DNA of 64,000 nucleotides from an uncultured Actinomycetes bacterium (GTDB lineage Bacteria > Actinomycetota > Actinomycetes > Nanopelagicales > Nanopelagicaceae). The translations under genes and the position numbers were made by a program. This document shows, in pieces, positions 11,298-19,548 of the stretch. The DNA is taken from the NCBI GenBank assembly GCA_903863015.1, contig CAIPAI010000029.1:62001-126000 (forward strand), given 5' to 3'. Each line of letters begins with the position of its first letter. Within the stretch, counting starts at the first letter, position 1. Below the pieces are notes generated by a model. The model had not been told where the DNA came from, did no database searches, and worked only from the letters and a program-made list of their open reading frames with translations.

Positions 11298-11675
11298 ATG
11301 GCGCGCGGGCGAATCAATACAAGAGCGGTAGGGCTGGTTCTTATTGCCCTAATTCTTGTGCTCTTTTTGGCGCAACCCACTCAACGTTATTTCGCGCAGC
11401 GAGCTCAAATAAATGCGCTAGTGCAGCAGGTCAACGCCAGTGAAGAGCGCGTCGTTAAAGCTAAAGCGGAATTGGAACGGTGGAACGATCCAGCGTACGT
11501 TAAAGCCCAAGCAAGGGCGCGCCTACATTTTGTGATGCCTGGGGAGACTCAATACATAGTGATTGATCCTTCAAGTAAGACCCAGAACGAGATCAAGGTT
11601 TCCAGCGATGTCCCGCTCGATGTTGCCTGGTATCAAAGAGTAATTTCCTCTATTCAGTTGGCGGCTTGGCGATGA
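11298..11675 (+). CDS. FtsB/DivIC-family septum formation initiator
   Basis: A 125-residue bitopic membrane protein. A short basic N-terminus (MARGRINTR) precedes one membrane segment at about residues 11-27. A heptad-like coiled coil follows at about 35-60 (NALVQQVNASEERVVKAKAELERW), then the DivIC motif AYVKAQARARLHFVMPGE. Such proteins bridge FtsL and FtsQ in the divisome. Position directly after eno and before DUF501 and ppx matches the conserved actinobacterial order. The start at ATG 11298 is supported by the -10-like TATCCT six bases upstream. The stop overlaps the next start as ATGA. Confidence 0.9.
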   Translation: MARGRINTRAVGLVLIALILVLFLAQPTQRYFAQRAQINALVQQVNASEERVVKAKAELERWNDPAYVKAQARARLHFVMPGETQYIVIDPSSKTQNEIKVSSDVPLDVAWYQRVISSIQLAAWR

Positions 11676-12160
11676 AGAATTTTGATGAGGGCGATCTAGA
11701 AATTATTGGACGCCAACTTGGTCGCACTCCGAGGGATGTGCACCGGGTAGCTTTTCGCTGTCCATGCGGGTCTCCAGCGGTAGTAGAAACACCACCACGT
11801 CTTTCGGATGGCACCCCCTTCCCTACCTTTTTCTATGCCACATGTCCGCGATTAACTGCCGCGATCTCAACCCTTGAATCTGAGGGCGTGATGGACGAAA
11901 TGAACACACGTTTACAAGTGGATGCGCAACTCTCCGGAAGCTACTCGGCAGCTCACGACGATTACTTAGCCGCCCGAGCGGCCTTAGGGATGGATGTGCC
12001 AGAAGTCGATGGCATCACTGCGGGCGGGATGCCCGATCGCGTTAAATGCCTTCACTCACTCGCTGCCCACGCATTGGCAGCCGGAGTTGGAGTCAATCCA
12101 CTCGGCGATGAAGCAGTTGCCGCGATTGGCCAATGGTGGCTGGCGGGCAAATGCGAGTAG
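11672..12160 (+). CDS. DUF501 domain-containing protein
   Basis: A 162-residue soluble protein of unknown function in a family conserved between the FtsB-like gene and ppx/gppA in actinobacteria. Visible features are a basic LGRTPRDVHRVAFRCPCG region with Cys30 and Cys32, a TPFPTFFYATCPRL segment with another Cys, and a C-terminal KCLHSLAAHALAAG stretch. The conserved Cys and His could bind metal, but this is a guess. I start it at ATG 11672, which overlaps the previous stop; a TTG at 11666 is also in frame. Confidence 0.88.
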   Translation: MKNFDEGDLEIIGRQLGRTPRDVHRVAFRCPCGSPAVVETPPRLSDGTPFPTFFYATCPRLTAAISTLESEGVMDEMNTRLQVDAQLSGSYSAAHDDYLAARAALGMDVPEVDGITAGGMPDRVKCLHSLAAHALAAGVGVNPLGDEAVAAIGQWWLAGKCE

Positions 12161-13062
12161 GTGCCATTGATTGCGGAACTAACTCTCTTCGCCTGCTGGT
12201 GGCTGATATTGAAGGTAATTCCTTTCGAGAAGTTCAGCGCGAAATGCGCGTGGTCCGTCTGGGTGAAGGTATTGATCGAACTAAGAATTTCTCTGAGGCA
12301 GCGCTCCAGCGCACCTTTGCCGGGATTGATGAGTACGTAACAATTCTCCGACGCAAAGGCGTGGAGAGTTTAAGGTTCTGTGCCACGAGTGCTTCAAGGG
12401 ATGCGGAGAATCGCGCCGTCTTCATTGAAGGCGTTCGAGAGCGACTCGGTATTGAGCCAGAGGTTATTCCAGGAACGGAAGAAGCCGCACTCTCCTTCGC
12501 GGGAGCGACTCGAGAACTCTCTTCTGGTCCGTACTTAGTAGTAGATATTGGTGGAGGCTCCACTGAATTTGTGTATGGGAATCAAGAGGTTGAATTCGCT
12601 AAGAGTGTAAATATTGGATGTGTACGCATGAGCGAGCGCCATCAACTCGCCGAATTCCCCAGTAGAGAGCAGATAGCCGCAGCTGTTACAGACATTGATG
12701 CCGCAATAGCTCAAGCCGCAGCGGAAGTTCCTTTAACTTCTGGTGCCACCTTGATTGCAGTTGCCGGCACAGCAACCACGGTGGCAGCTGCTGCGATGGG
12801 GCTATCGATGTATGACCGAGATACGATCCATCTATCTAGAATCTCTGCCGATGCAGTGGCCCACATCTCTGAAAAGTTCTTACTCATGTCTAAGGCAGAA
12901 CGTGCGGCTCTTCCGTACATGCACGAAGGTCGGGTAGATGTGATTTCCAGTGGAGCGCTCGTTTTGCACCGAGTCATGTTGGCAACAGGATCGAAAGAGT
13001 TTGTCGCAAGTGAGCATGATATTCTCGACGGCATCGCGTGGTCGCAAGTTACAAAACGATGA
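12151..13062 (+). CDS. Exopolyphosphatase / pppGpp phosphohydrolase (Ppx/GppA family)
   Basis: A 303-residue member of the ASKHA fold family that removes phosphate from polyphosphate chains or from pppGpp. Phosphate-1 loop AIDCGTNSLRLLVAD lies near residues 5-18 and phosphate-2 loop VDIGGGSTEF near residue 131; VAGTATTVAA is the adenosine-type loop. It is the short actinobacterial form without an HD domain. The start ATG 12151 overlaps the DUF501 stop by ten bases. The stop overlaps the next start (ATGA). Which substrate is preferred cannot be told from the sequence. Confidence 0.9.
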   Translation: MRVGAIDCGTNSLRLLVADIEGNSFREVQREMRVVRLGEGIDRTKNFSEAALQRTFAGIDEYVTILRRKGVESLRFCATSASRDAENRAVFIEGVRERLGIEPEVIPGTEEAALSFAGATRELSSGPYLVVDIGGGSTEFVYGNQEVEFAKSVNIGCVRMSERHQLAEFPSREQIAAAVTDIDAAIAQAAAEVPLTSGATLIAVAGTATTVAAAAMGLSMYDRDTIHLSRISADAVAHISEKFLLMSKAERAALPYMHEGRVDVISSGALVLHRVMLATGSKEFVASEHDILDGIAWSQVTKR

Positions 13063-13808
13063 GTTCGAATGCAAAAACTGCTGCGCAAGTAAGGAAGATT
13101 TCAAGCGCGGTTCAATCGCTTGAGGCGCTCGATGCAGCGATCACTCATTGCACGGCTTGCACAAGGCTTACAAAGTGGTGCACCCAAGTTGCCGTGGAAA
13201 AGAAGCGAGCGTATGCGGATGAGGAATATTGGGGGAGACCAGTTCCTGGTTTTGGAGCCACCGACCCTCGCGTCATCTTGCTGGGTTTAGCGCCGGGAGC
13301 TCATGGCGCAAACCGCACAGGAAGGGTATTTACCGGAGATCGCTCGGGCGACTTTCTCTTTGCATCATTGCATCGTGTGGGGTTAGCAAATCAATCGACG
13401 AGTGATCGCCTAGGTGATGGCCTCGAATTGGTCGAGACTCGAATATTTACAGCGGTGCGTTGTGCACCACCAGGGAATAAGCCAACCCCACAAGAGCAGC
13501 GAAACTGTGAACCGTGGGCAGCTCGCGAACTTGCATTGGTCGCCGATACAGCGCGCGTCTACGTGGCTTTCGGCTCATTTGCCTGGAGCGCGCTCTGGTC
13601 GATTCTTTCAGAGCCCTGGGGTCTCGGTCGGCGGGTTCCCTTCACCCATGGAGCTCGTTTTGACCACCCGCAGGGGACTCTGCTCGCGAGTTATCACCCC
13701 AGCCAGCAGAACACCTTCACCGGCACCCTCACTGAGGGCATGCTCGATGAGGTTCTTGGGTTGGCCAGCACGCTCGCCAAATCGGAGAAGGGGCCCTCTT
13801 CAAGGTAG
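13059..13808 (+). CDS. Family 5 uracil-DNA glycosylase (UdgB type)
   Basis: The enzyme excises uracil, and in this family also hypoxanthine and other deaminated bases, to begin base excision repair. The 249-residue product has the family 5 motif GLAPGAHGANRTGRVFTGD and the C-terminal motif SYHPSQQNTFTG. Four Cys suited to a 4Fe-4S cluster are visible: HCTACTRL near the N-terminus, and CAPPGNKPTPQEQRNCE. The family 5 motif lacks the polar Asp/Asn found at that place in other UDG families, which is normal for UdgB. The start ATG 13059 overlaps the ppx stop. This is the last gene of the eno-ftsB-DUF501-ppx run. Confidence 0.92.
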   Translation: MSSNAKTAAQVRKISSAVQSLEALDAAITHCTACTRLTKWCTQVAVEKKRAYADEEYWGRPVPGFGATDPRVILLGLAPGAHGANRTGRVFTGDRSGDFLFASLHRVGLANQSTSDRLGDGLELVETRIFTAVRCAPPGNKPTPQEQRNCEPWAARELALVADTARVYVAFGSFAWSALWSILSEPWGLGRRVPFTHGARFDHPQGTLLASYHPSQQNTFTGTLTEGMLDEVLGLASTLAKSEKGPSSR

Positions 13809-13864
13809 GTTAGCCACTGGTGAGCTTGGGCAAAACTGTCAGGTAATTCTCAGGTCAACCAAGC

Positions 13865-13938
13865 GCCCCCGTAGCCCAACCGGCAGAGGCAAACGACTTA
13901 AAATCGTTCAAGAGTGGGTTCGAATCCCACCGGGGGTA
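13865..13938 (+). tRNA. tRNA-Leu-like gene, anticodon UAA, with short variable arm
   Basis: The acceptor stem GCCCCCG (13865-13871) pairs with CGGGGGT (13931-13937), giving a G-U first pair. The D arm has GG in its loop. The anticodon arm AACGA-CTTAAAA-TCGTT (13892-13908) puts TAA at positions 34-36, which decodes the leucine codon UUA. The variable region is only five bases (CAAGA), and the T arm is GTGGG-TTCGAAT-CCCAC. The discriminator is A13938, as in leucine tRNAs. Bacterial tRNA-Leu normally carries a long variable arm, which is absent here. CCA is not encoded. Confidence 0.85.
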
Positions 13939-13974
13939 CTATCCCGTCCCGAATAGTCCAGAAGAGAGAGACAC

Positions 13975-14706
13975 ATGCAAAGCACTAACCCTGTTCTTAA
14001 GCAGAGTCGCTACGCCACTTTCGACAGTGCGGCTCAGGTTACCGGCAGTTCTCGTATGAGCATTGACGATGTGGTTACTCGTACCGGAATCTTGCTCGCA
14101 GTCTTACTTCTGGCAGCTGTCGCAACTTATGTAGCACCACTCACTGGTGTGCTCTTCTTTGGAGCTTTGATTATCGGGTTCGTACTCTGCATTGTGAACT
14201 CAGTGAGCAAAACAGTGCGGCCAGCGCTCATGGTGCTCTACTCAGTCTTCGAAGGATTAGTGATCGGAACGATAAGCCGCGTTTACAACGATTACTACTC
14301 AGGAATTGTGACGCAGGCAGTTATCGGAACGGTCGCCGCATTTGTGGGAATTCTCTTCCTTTATAAGAGCGGAAAATTGCGTGCCACCCCTAAGTTCACT
14401 CGCATTTTGCTTGGCGCGGTAGCTGGTTACTTCGTACTCGGTCTTATTTCTCTCGTCGCTAGTTTCTTTAATGTAGGAAATGGCATGGGATTCTATGGCG
14501 TCACAGGCTTAGGCTTGTTGATGAGCGTTGCCGGTGTGGCTCTCGCCTCTCTTTTCTTAGTGCTTGACTTTGATCAGATCGAAAGAAGCATCGCGCAAGG
14601 AGCACCAGCAATTGAAGCTTGGCGCTCAGGCTTTGGACTGATCGTTACGTTGGTCTGGATCTACTTAGAAATCTTGCGCTTGCTATCGATTTTACGAGAT
14701 CGGTAA
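13975..14706 (+). CDS. Bax inhibitor-1/YccA family membrane protein
   Basis: A 243-residue protein with about seven hydrophobic segments from residue 35 to the end and a soluble N-terminal tail. The last part ([31 protein letters not shown], split here as a description of residues about 192-222) carries the acidic DFDQIE motif typical of BI-1/YccA proteins. Bacterial relatives conduct calcium or interact with FtsH. The start is ATG 13975 with the purine-rich GAAGAGAGAG upstream. Its last 15 bases overlap the 3' end of msrA on the other strand. Physiological role is not deducible. Confidence 0.92.
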   Translation: MQSTNPVLKQSRYATFDSAAQVTGSSRMSIDDVVTRTGILLAVLLLAAVATYVAPLTGVLFFGALIIGFVLCIVNSVSKTVRPALMVLYSVFEGLVIGTISRVYNDYYSGIVTQAVIGTVAAFVGILFLYKSGKLRATPKFTRILLGAVAGYFVLGLISLVASFFNVGNGMGFYGVTGLGLLMSVAGVALASLFLVLDFDQIERSIAQGAPAIEAWRSGFGLIVTLVWIYLEILRLLSILRDR

Positions 14707-15303
14707 CGGACAACTCACTCCAGTACCGCCGATACCGCAATATCCATTCGGCACCTTATGAAGATATTGCTGGTGATACTCCTCAGCAAAGTAATACGGA
14801 GGAGCGGGAGCGATTTCCGTGGTGATCTCTCCGTACCCGCGTGACTTCAATTCACTTTCGTAAGCCGATTTAATCCGCAAGGCCGCGCTATGTTGCGCCT
14901 CAGTCGTAAAGTAGAGCGCGCTCCGATATTGGCTGCCAATATCATTTCCTTGACGATTGCCTTGTGTCGGATCATGATTTTCAAAGAAGAAGCGAATAAT
15001 TTCCTCATCGCTGATGAGTGACGGATCGTAATTAACTCTGACGATCTCTGTGTGACCGGTTTTACCAGTGCATACCTCTTCATAAAAAGGATGACCGAAC
15101 GTGCCGCCCGCGTAGCCCACACTGGTGGCAATGACGCCCTGGTGTTGCCAGAAGATTCGCTCTGCTCCCCAGAAGCAACCCATTCCTAGAAGAATGACTG
15201 CACCACTTGAATTCTCTAATGGCACGTTGAGAACGCTATGAGTGGTTTGTAACGGGAACGGATAATTACTTCGATCTTGCGGTTCGACGAGTGAATTTCG
15301 CAT
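14692..15303 (-). CDS. msrA: Peptide-methionine (S)-S-oxide reductase
   Basis: MsrA repairs S-sulfoxides of methionine using a catalytic Cys. The motif GCFWGAE carries the catalytic Cys43. Further signatures are [18 protein letters not shown] and the [19 protein letters not shown] segment. A C-terminal Cys in CGIGG and another in the final SCPLPIS can serve as resolving residues. The 203-residue protein has an N-terminal extension of about 35 residues. The ATG at 15303 lies two bases after the MFS gene, so it is the last gene of a marR-MFS-MFS-msrA operon, linking protein repair with efflux. Confidence 0.95.
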   Translation of the reverse strand: MRNSLVEPQDRSNYPFPLQTTHSVLNVPLENSSGAVILLGMGCFWGAERIFWQHQGVIATSVGYAGGTFGHPFYEEVCTGKTGHTEIVRVNYDPSLISDEEIIRFFFENHDPTQGNRQGNDIGSQYRSALYFTTEAQHSAALRIKSAYESELKSRGYGEITTEIAPAPPYYFAEEYHQQYLHKVPNGYCGIGGTGVSCPLPIS

Positions 15304-15305
15304 GA

Positions 15306-16520
15306 CTACATTCTGCCTGGAATCTCGGAATCTGGCATCTTGGCCTTCGTCTCTGGCATTCGGATTGCGAGTAACAATGCTGGAATGACGATGATGACCG
15401 CCGTAAGGAAGCCCGCCTCGAATCCATATCGATCAGCTAAGAAGCCAGCCACTAGAGGTCCCATCACAGATCCAAAATCTCCCACCATTTGGTAGAGCGC
15501 AATTACTTGTCCGCCACGGCCCTTAATGATGTCGCCGACAACTGCGGCCGATGGTGAGCCGGTGAAGGAGGCGCCTACGCCGGTAAGACCCATCGCGAGA
15601 ATGAAGAAAATTGGGTATTGCAAGAAGGTCAGCACGCTTAATCCAATGATGGAAAACGAAGTACCAATGATGATGGCAAATCTTCGCCCTCGTTTATCTG
15701 CGATGGATCCAGCTGGGAGTAGAAAGGTCGCGCCGATAATAGAAGCGAAGGTAAAGCCGAGCCCAGTGATGGTGGTTGATGAGTGGAGCCCATTCTTTAC
15801 ATACAGAGGAACCATCGAAGAGCGAATGCCAAAGATGGCCCAGCCAGTGCTAAACGATGCAAAGAGCGCCGCCTGGTACGGCCACGATCTCAGAGCTTGT
15901 TTGAGTGTTGTTTGCGTTTCATTCTCGTGCACCTGGGCAATGTCATTTTCGCCTAAACGCGAATGTGAAAGAAAGATCGCTGCGATGACTCCGGCGGCGA
16001 TGAGGCTAGCTGAGTAGATAAAGAAGGGCGCCCGTAGTGAAATCTCGCTGAGAATTCCGCCGATAGCTGGACCGGAAATTCCGCCAATGAGGAATCCGCT
16101 TTGATAAGTCGATTGAGCTCGCCCGCGTTGATGGTTCGGAACAATGCGAAGTAAGAGCGAGCCCGCCGAAACGGTAAACATGGAAGAACCGATGCCTCCG
16201 AAAGCACGGAAGAGCAAAAGCTCTCCGTAATTTTGGGAAAGGCCCGCTAGAAATGTAGAGAGTGCGACGATCCCCATTCCGGTCGCCAGTACTAATCGCT
16301 CTCCAAAACGATCTACAAGTTTGCCTCCGAGAAGTCCAGAGGAGAAGCGCATGAAGGAGAAGAGACTGATGACCGCGCCAACGGCAAAGTTGGAAACTCC
16401 GAACGATCTAGCAAAGAGTGGAATGGCGGGAATGATGACGCCATATCCGATAGCAACCGAGAAAGAGACCGCAGTAAGAACTGCGACCTCTCTCGGTAGG
16501 CCATCAAAGGGGTTTTTCAC
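15306..16520 (-). CDS. MFS transporter (12-segment, DHA1-like)
   Basis: A 404-residue integral membrane protein with about twelve hydrophobic segments. MFS signature A is visible between segments 2 and 3 ([14 protein letters not shown]), with the related motif ADKRGRRFA in the second half and ADRYG near the C-terminus. The GISGPAIGG stretch in segment 5 corresponds to the antiporter motif C. A drug/H+ antiporter role is therefore likely, substrate unknown. The start is GTG 16520, five bases after the stop of the 14-segment MFS gene; msrA follows directly. Confidence 0.9.
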   Translation of the reverse strand: MKNPFDGLPREVAVLTAVSFSVAIGYGVIIPAIPLFARSFGVSNFAVGAVISLFSFMRFSSGLLGGKLVDRFGERLVLATGMGIVALSTFLAGLSQNYGELLLFRAFGGIGSSMFTVSAGSLLLRIVPNHQRGRAQSTYQSGFLIGGISGPAIGGILSEISLRAPFFIYSASLIAAGVIAAIFLSHSRLGENDIAQVHENETQTTLKQALRSWPYQAALFASFSTGWAIFGIRSSMVPLYVKNGLHSSTTITGLGFTFASIIGATFLLPAGSIADKRGRRFAIIIGTSFSIIGLSVLTFLQYPIFFILAMGLTGVGASFTGSPSAAVVGDIIKGRGGQVIALYQMVGDFGSVMGPLVAGFLADRYGFEAGFLTAVIIVIPALLLAIRMPETKAKMPDSEIPGRM

Positions 16521-16525
16521 GGTGG

Positions 16526-18142
16526 CTAGTGACCTGACTCTTTTCTCGCAGCCGCGTGGTCCTCATTTGATCTCAGCGGAATCTCTTTGAGTGCGAGCGC
16601 GAGAATGAACCCAAGTGCCGTTATTGGAGCAGCGGTCCAGAAGACATCGTGGAATGAGGAGACGAAGCTTTGAAGAATCGTCTCCTTTACTTGTGCCGGC
16701 AACGTCTTGAGAACTGAAGTACTGTTCTGCAATTGCCCGAGGAGCGCTGGGTCAAAACTCTTAGCCGCTGCCGGATTACTGGTCGCTAGTTGCGTCATGC
16801 CTTCGTCGATGTGAGCTGCAAGGCGCTTGGTGAGAATAGTTCCGAAGATCGCAGAGCCAAATGCGGCGCCAAGTGAGCGGAAGAAAGTATTTGCGCCAGT
16901 AGCTACGCCCATGTCTTTAAAGTCGACCGCATTTTGAACGGCAACCACCATCGTGGGCATGGTGAGTCCCAATCCCATCCCGATGAGCATCGCGAATATG
17001 GCTAGTTGCCAGAAAGGAGTAGTGATGCTCAGTGTGGTCATGAGAAGAAGTCCCGTGGTCATCACCAAGCTGCCGATGAGCGGAAACTTCTTGTACTTGC
17101 CGCTCTTTGAAATGCGCTTTCCGGTGAAGATCGACATCGTCAGAATCCCCAACATAAATGGAACTAATTTGAGGCCTGACTCGGTGGCCGAATTATTTTG
17201 AACCACCTGTAGGTAGAGCGGAAGCATGACGAGTGCGCCAAACATTCCGGCCCCAATGATGAATCCGATTCCGGAAGTAACGCTAAAGATTCCGTTCTTG
17301 AAGAGATCAAGCGGAAGAATAGGCTCTGATGCTTTCCGCTCGATTTGTAAGAAGAGCAAAGTCAGCGCAATGCCAATAGCAAAGTAAGTAATGGTGAGGG
17401 TATCTCCCCAACCATATGCAGGCACCGAGTAGGCGATCGCTAAAAGAAGTGAACTTACGGCTGCGATCATGACGATCGCCCCCGAGTAATCAATTTTGTG
17501 CTCGCGACGAACCTTAGGAATGTGGAGCACGATCGAAGTCACCACAAGTGCCACGATTCCGAAAGGCAAGTTGATGAGGAAGATCCAACGCCAGCCGGTG
17601 ATCCCAAGAATATTTCCACTATCTGAAAAGAAACCACCAAGAAGTGGGCCCGCTACGGAAGATAGACCCCAGACTGCGCCGAAATACCCTTGGTAACGCC
17701 CACGTTCGCGCGGCGGAATGATGTCGCCGATGATGGTAAATGTGAGAGCCATCAAACCGCCACCGCCTAGACCTTGAATGGCGCGCGTAGCAATTAGCTC
17801 AGTCATGTTGGTAGAGAACGCGGCTAAGAGAGAACCCACCAAGAAGGTGATGATGGCGAATTGGAAAACTGGTCGACGACCGTAGAGATCCGAGATTTTG
17901 CCATAGAGCGGAGTTGTCGCGGTAGACGTAAGTAAGTAAGCAGTCACCACCCAGGTGTAGTGATCAAGACCGTCGAGATCTTCCACGATGCGCTTGAGTG
18001 CAGTGGAGACGATTGTTTGATCGAGTGCTGCAAGCAACATCCCTGTCATGAGGCCAGAGAGCACCACCAAGATTTGTCGGTGGGTTAATCCAGCTGGAGA
18101 TTCTTCAGTACCTGGATTTGGGATCGCGCTTGTCTCGCTCAT
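16526..18142 (-). CDS. MFS multidrug transporter, EmrB/QacA (DHA2) type
   Basis: A 538-residue membrane protein with about fourteen hydrophobic segments. It has the DHA2 marker LDQTIVSTAL in segment 1 and motif A GKISDLYGRRPVF. It also carries the antiporter motif C SSVAGPLLGG in segment 5 and the WRWIFLINLPFG stretch of the QacA/EmrB family. These are proton-driven exporters of lipophilic or cationic compounds. The ATG at 18142 directly abuts the stop of the upstream marR, so control by that regulator is very likely. Confidence 0.93.
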   Translation of the reverse strand: MSETSAIPNPGTEESPAGLTHRQILVVLSGLMTGMLLAALDQTIVSTALKRIVEDLDGLDHYTWVVTAYLLTSTATTPLYGKISDLYGRRPVFQFAIITFLVGSLLAAFSTNMTELIATRAIQGLGGGGLMALTFTIIGDIIPPRERGRYQGYFGAVWGLSSVAGPLLGGFFSDSGNILGITGWRWIFLINLPFGIVALVVTSIVLHIPKVRREHKIDYSGAIVMIAAVSSLLLAIAYSVPAYGWGDTLTITYFAIGIALTLLFLQIERKASEPILPLDLFKNGIFSVTSGIGFIIGAGMFGALVMLPLYLQVVQNNSATESGLKLVPFMLGILTMSIFTGKRISKSGKYKKFPLIGSLVMTTGLLLMTTLSITTPFWQLAIFAMLIGMGLGLTMPTMVVAVQNAVDFKDMGVATGANTFFRSLGAAFGSAIFGTILTKRLAAHIDEGMTQLATSNPAAAKSFDPALLGQLQNSTSVLKTLPAQVKETILQSFVSSFHDVFWTAAPITALGFILALALKEIPLRSNEDHAAARKESGH

Positions 18143-18598
18143 TTATTTCTTCTCTCGTTTAGGGTCTATCTCACTTGCAATACGACTTAAGATTTCAGCT
18201 GCTTTCAATTTCTCTTCTTCACTCCAAGTTGCGAGTGCTTCTGCGATCGCTTTGGTACGGGAATCACGCACTTGTCGAAGTAAGTCTCTTCCCGACGGTG
18301 TCAGGCGCAATCGAAATGCACGGCGATCGTTTTCATCTTCAATGCGTTCCATCAATCCATCGCGGCCCAAGGTGGCGCAGTGACGGCTCGTGGTCGATAG
18401 ATCCAAGCCCACCGCGTCAGCCACTTCTGAGATACGGGGAGGGGTGGCACTGCGTTGCACGATCGCCATGACTCGCAAGATGGTGCGATCGCCGGGCTCG
18501 CCAGGCACGCCACACTCACTGGCGAGGTCGCGGAAGGACCAGACCAGGGAGACGATCGAACCGAGGAGCTCTTCATCCTGAGAAGTTGCTTGCACCAT
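18143..18598 (-). CDS. MarR-family regulator of the efflux operon
   Basis: A 151-residue winged-helix protein with the recognition helix region LDLSTTSRHCATLGRDGLMERI, a wing containing DENDRRAFRLRLT and the PSGRDLLRQV helix. It is the first gene of a leftward operon with two MFS exporters and msrA, and its stop codon touches the next start. By analogy with MarR/EmrR systems it probably represses its own operon until a toxic ligand or oxidant binds; ligand unknown. Cys residues (VPGEPGD preceded by ASEC, and SRHC) could sense oxidation, which would fit the presence of msrA, but this is inference. Confidence 0.9.
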   Translation of the reverse strand: MVQATSQDEELLGSIVSLVWSFRDLASECGVPGEPGDRTILRVMAIVQRSATPPRISEVADAVGLDLSTTSRHCATLGRDGLMERIEDENDRRAFRLRLTPSGRDLLRQVRDSRTKAIAEALATWSEEEKLKAAEILSRIASEIDPKREKK

Positions 18599-18633
18599 GC
18601 AACCATATAGCCAGGAGGTGATAAAAGCATTAT

Positions 18634-19113
18634 TTAGCCGGTGTAAGGCTCACATTCCAAGATGGCTACCTTGAAAGTGCGCTTGCCGTCGGGTGAGGAG
18701 TACTCCACCGTGCTCCCCACTTTGGCTCCGAGGACAGCAGCTCCCAGCGGAGATTGATCGCTATAAACATCGAGCCCTTCAGGGGCGGATTCGCGAGAGC
18801 CGAGGAGGAATTTCATCTCATCCCCGCCCATATCGATAGTCACGACAGATCCACGGGAGACCACCCCGCTCTCAGCATCGGGGTTAACGCCCACATGGGC
18901 ATGCTCGAGCATGTGTTTGAGTTGGCGGATGCGCCCCTCGAGCTTTCCTTGTTCTTCACGGGCGGCGTGGTAGCCGCCGTTCTCTTTGAGGTCGCCTTCC
19001 TCGCGGGCGTCCGCAATCTTCTTCACAATTTCCGCTCTGCGAGGTCCTTGAAGTTCTACCAATTCAAGAGTGAGGCGATCAAACGCCTCTTGCGTGAGCC
19101 AAGATCCAGTCAT
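18634..19113 (-). CDS. greA: Transcription elongation factor GreA
   Basis: GreA inserts a coiled coil into the secondary channel of RNA polymerase and triggers transcript cleavage at paused complexes. The 159-residue product has the N-terminal coiled coil with the acidic tip (IADAREEGDLKENGGYHAAREEQ; tip Asp and Glu present) and a C-terminal FKBP-like domain with DQSPLGAAVLGAKVGSTVEY. I prefer ATG 19113; an in-frame TTG at 19140 would add nine residues and overlap the upstream DUF4307 gene. TAATCT lies eight bases before the ATG and could be the -10 of its own nearly leaderless promoter. Confidence 0.95.
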   Translation of the reverse strand: MTGSWLTQEAFDRLTLELVELQGPRRAEIVKKIADAREEGDLKENGGYHAAREEQGKLEGRIRQLKHMLEHAHVGVNPDAESGVVSRGSVVTIDMGGDEMKFLLGSRESAPEGLDVYSDQSPLGAAVLGAKVGSTVEYSSPDGKRTFKVAILECEPYTG

Positions 19114-19124
19114 AGGAGGCGAGA

Positions 19125-19532
19125 TTAGCGGGTAACCCAACAGCGGTCGACCCTGACGAAGGCGGCTCGAGTGAGAGTGGCCACGACGGTGCGCCGAGCG
19201 GCGGTGGAGTGAGCGGCCGCGCTGGCCTCGCTCGACTCTCCGGGGATGGTTTCGCGCACTTCGCCGACTACGGCGCCAGAGCTATCGAGGGCTCGTAAGA
19301 CACAGATAACCGGCAAGGCTGGCTCGCGTCTGGTCACTTCGTAACGCATTTCACTGGAACTCTCGCTGGAAATCGTGAAGGCAATCTCATTGATGCTCAG
19401 AGCGGGATGGCTGTGAAACCAGGCGCTCCAGCCGAGCCAGAGCGCGCCGGCGATAGCCAGCAGGGCTATGGCGATACGTGCTCCCCAGGATTTTGCCGGC
19501 CGCTGAGAATGCGACACTGACTCACGCTTCAT
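19125..19532 (-). CDS. DUF4307 domain membrane protein
   Basis: A 135-residue protein with a basic N-terminus, one membrane segment near residues 20-37 (IAIALLAIAGALWLGWSAWF) and an extracytoplasmic beta-rich domain ending in FVRVDRCWVTR. DUF4307 genes lie between greA and mca in many actinobacteria (Rv1081c in M. tuberculosis), as here. The function is unknown. I chose ATG 19532, which has GGAG nine bases upstream; an ATG at 19550 is also in frame. It diverges from mca with only 16 bases between the two chosen starts. Confidence 0.85.
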   Translation of the reverse strand: MKRESVSHSQRPAKSWGARIAIALLAIAGALWLGWSAWFHSHPALSINEIAFTISSESSSEMRYEVTRREPALPVICVLRALDSSGAVVGEVRETIPGESSEASAAAHSTAARRTVVATLTRAAFVRVDRCWVTR

Positions 19533-19548
19533 GGGAGCATTCTCCACC

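Noticed and set aside
13414-13956. 180-codon plus-strand open frame covering the end of the UdgB gene and tRNA-Leu
   Set aside because: It runs through a tRNA gene and overlaps the UdgB coding region in another frame.
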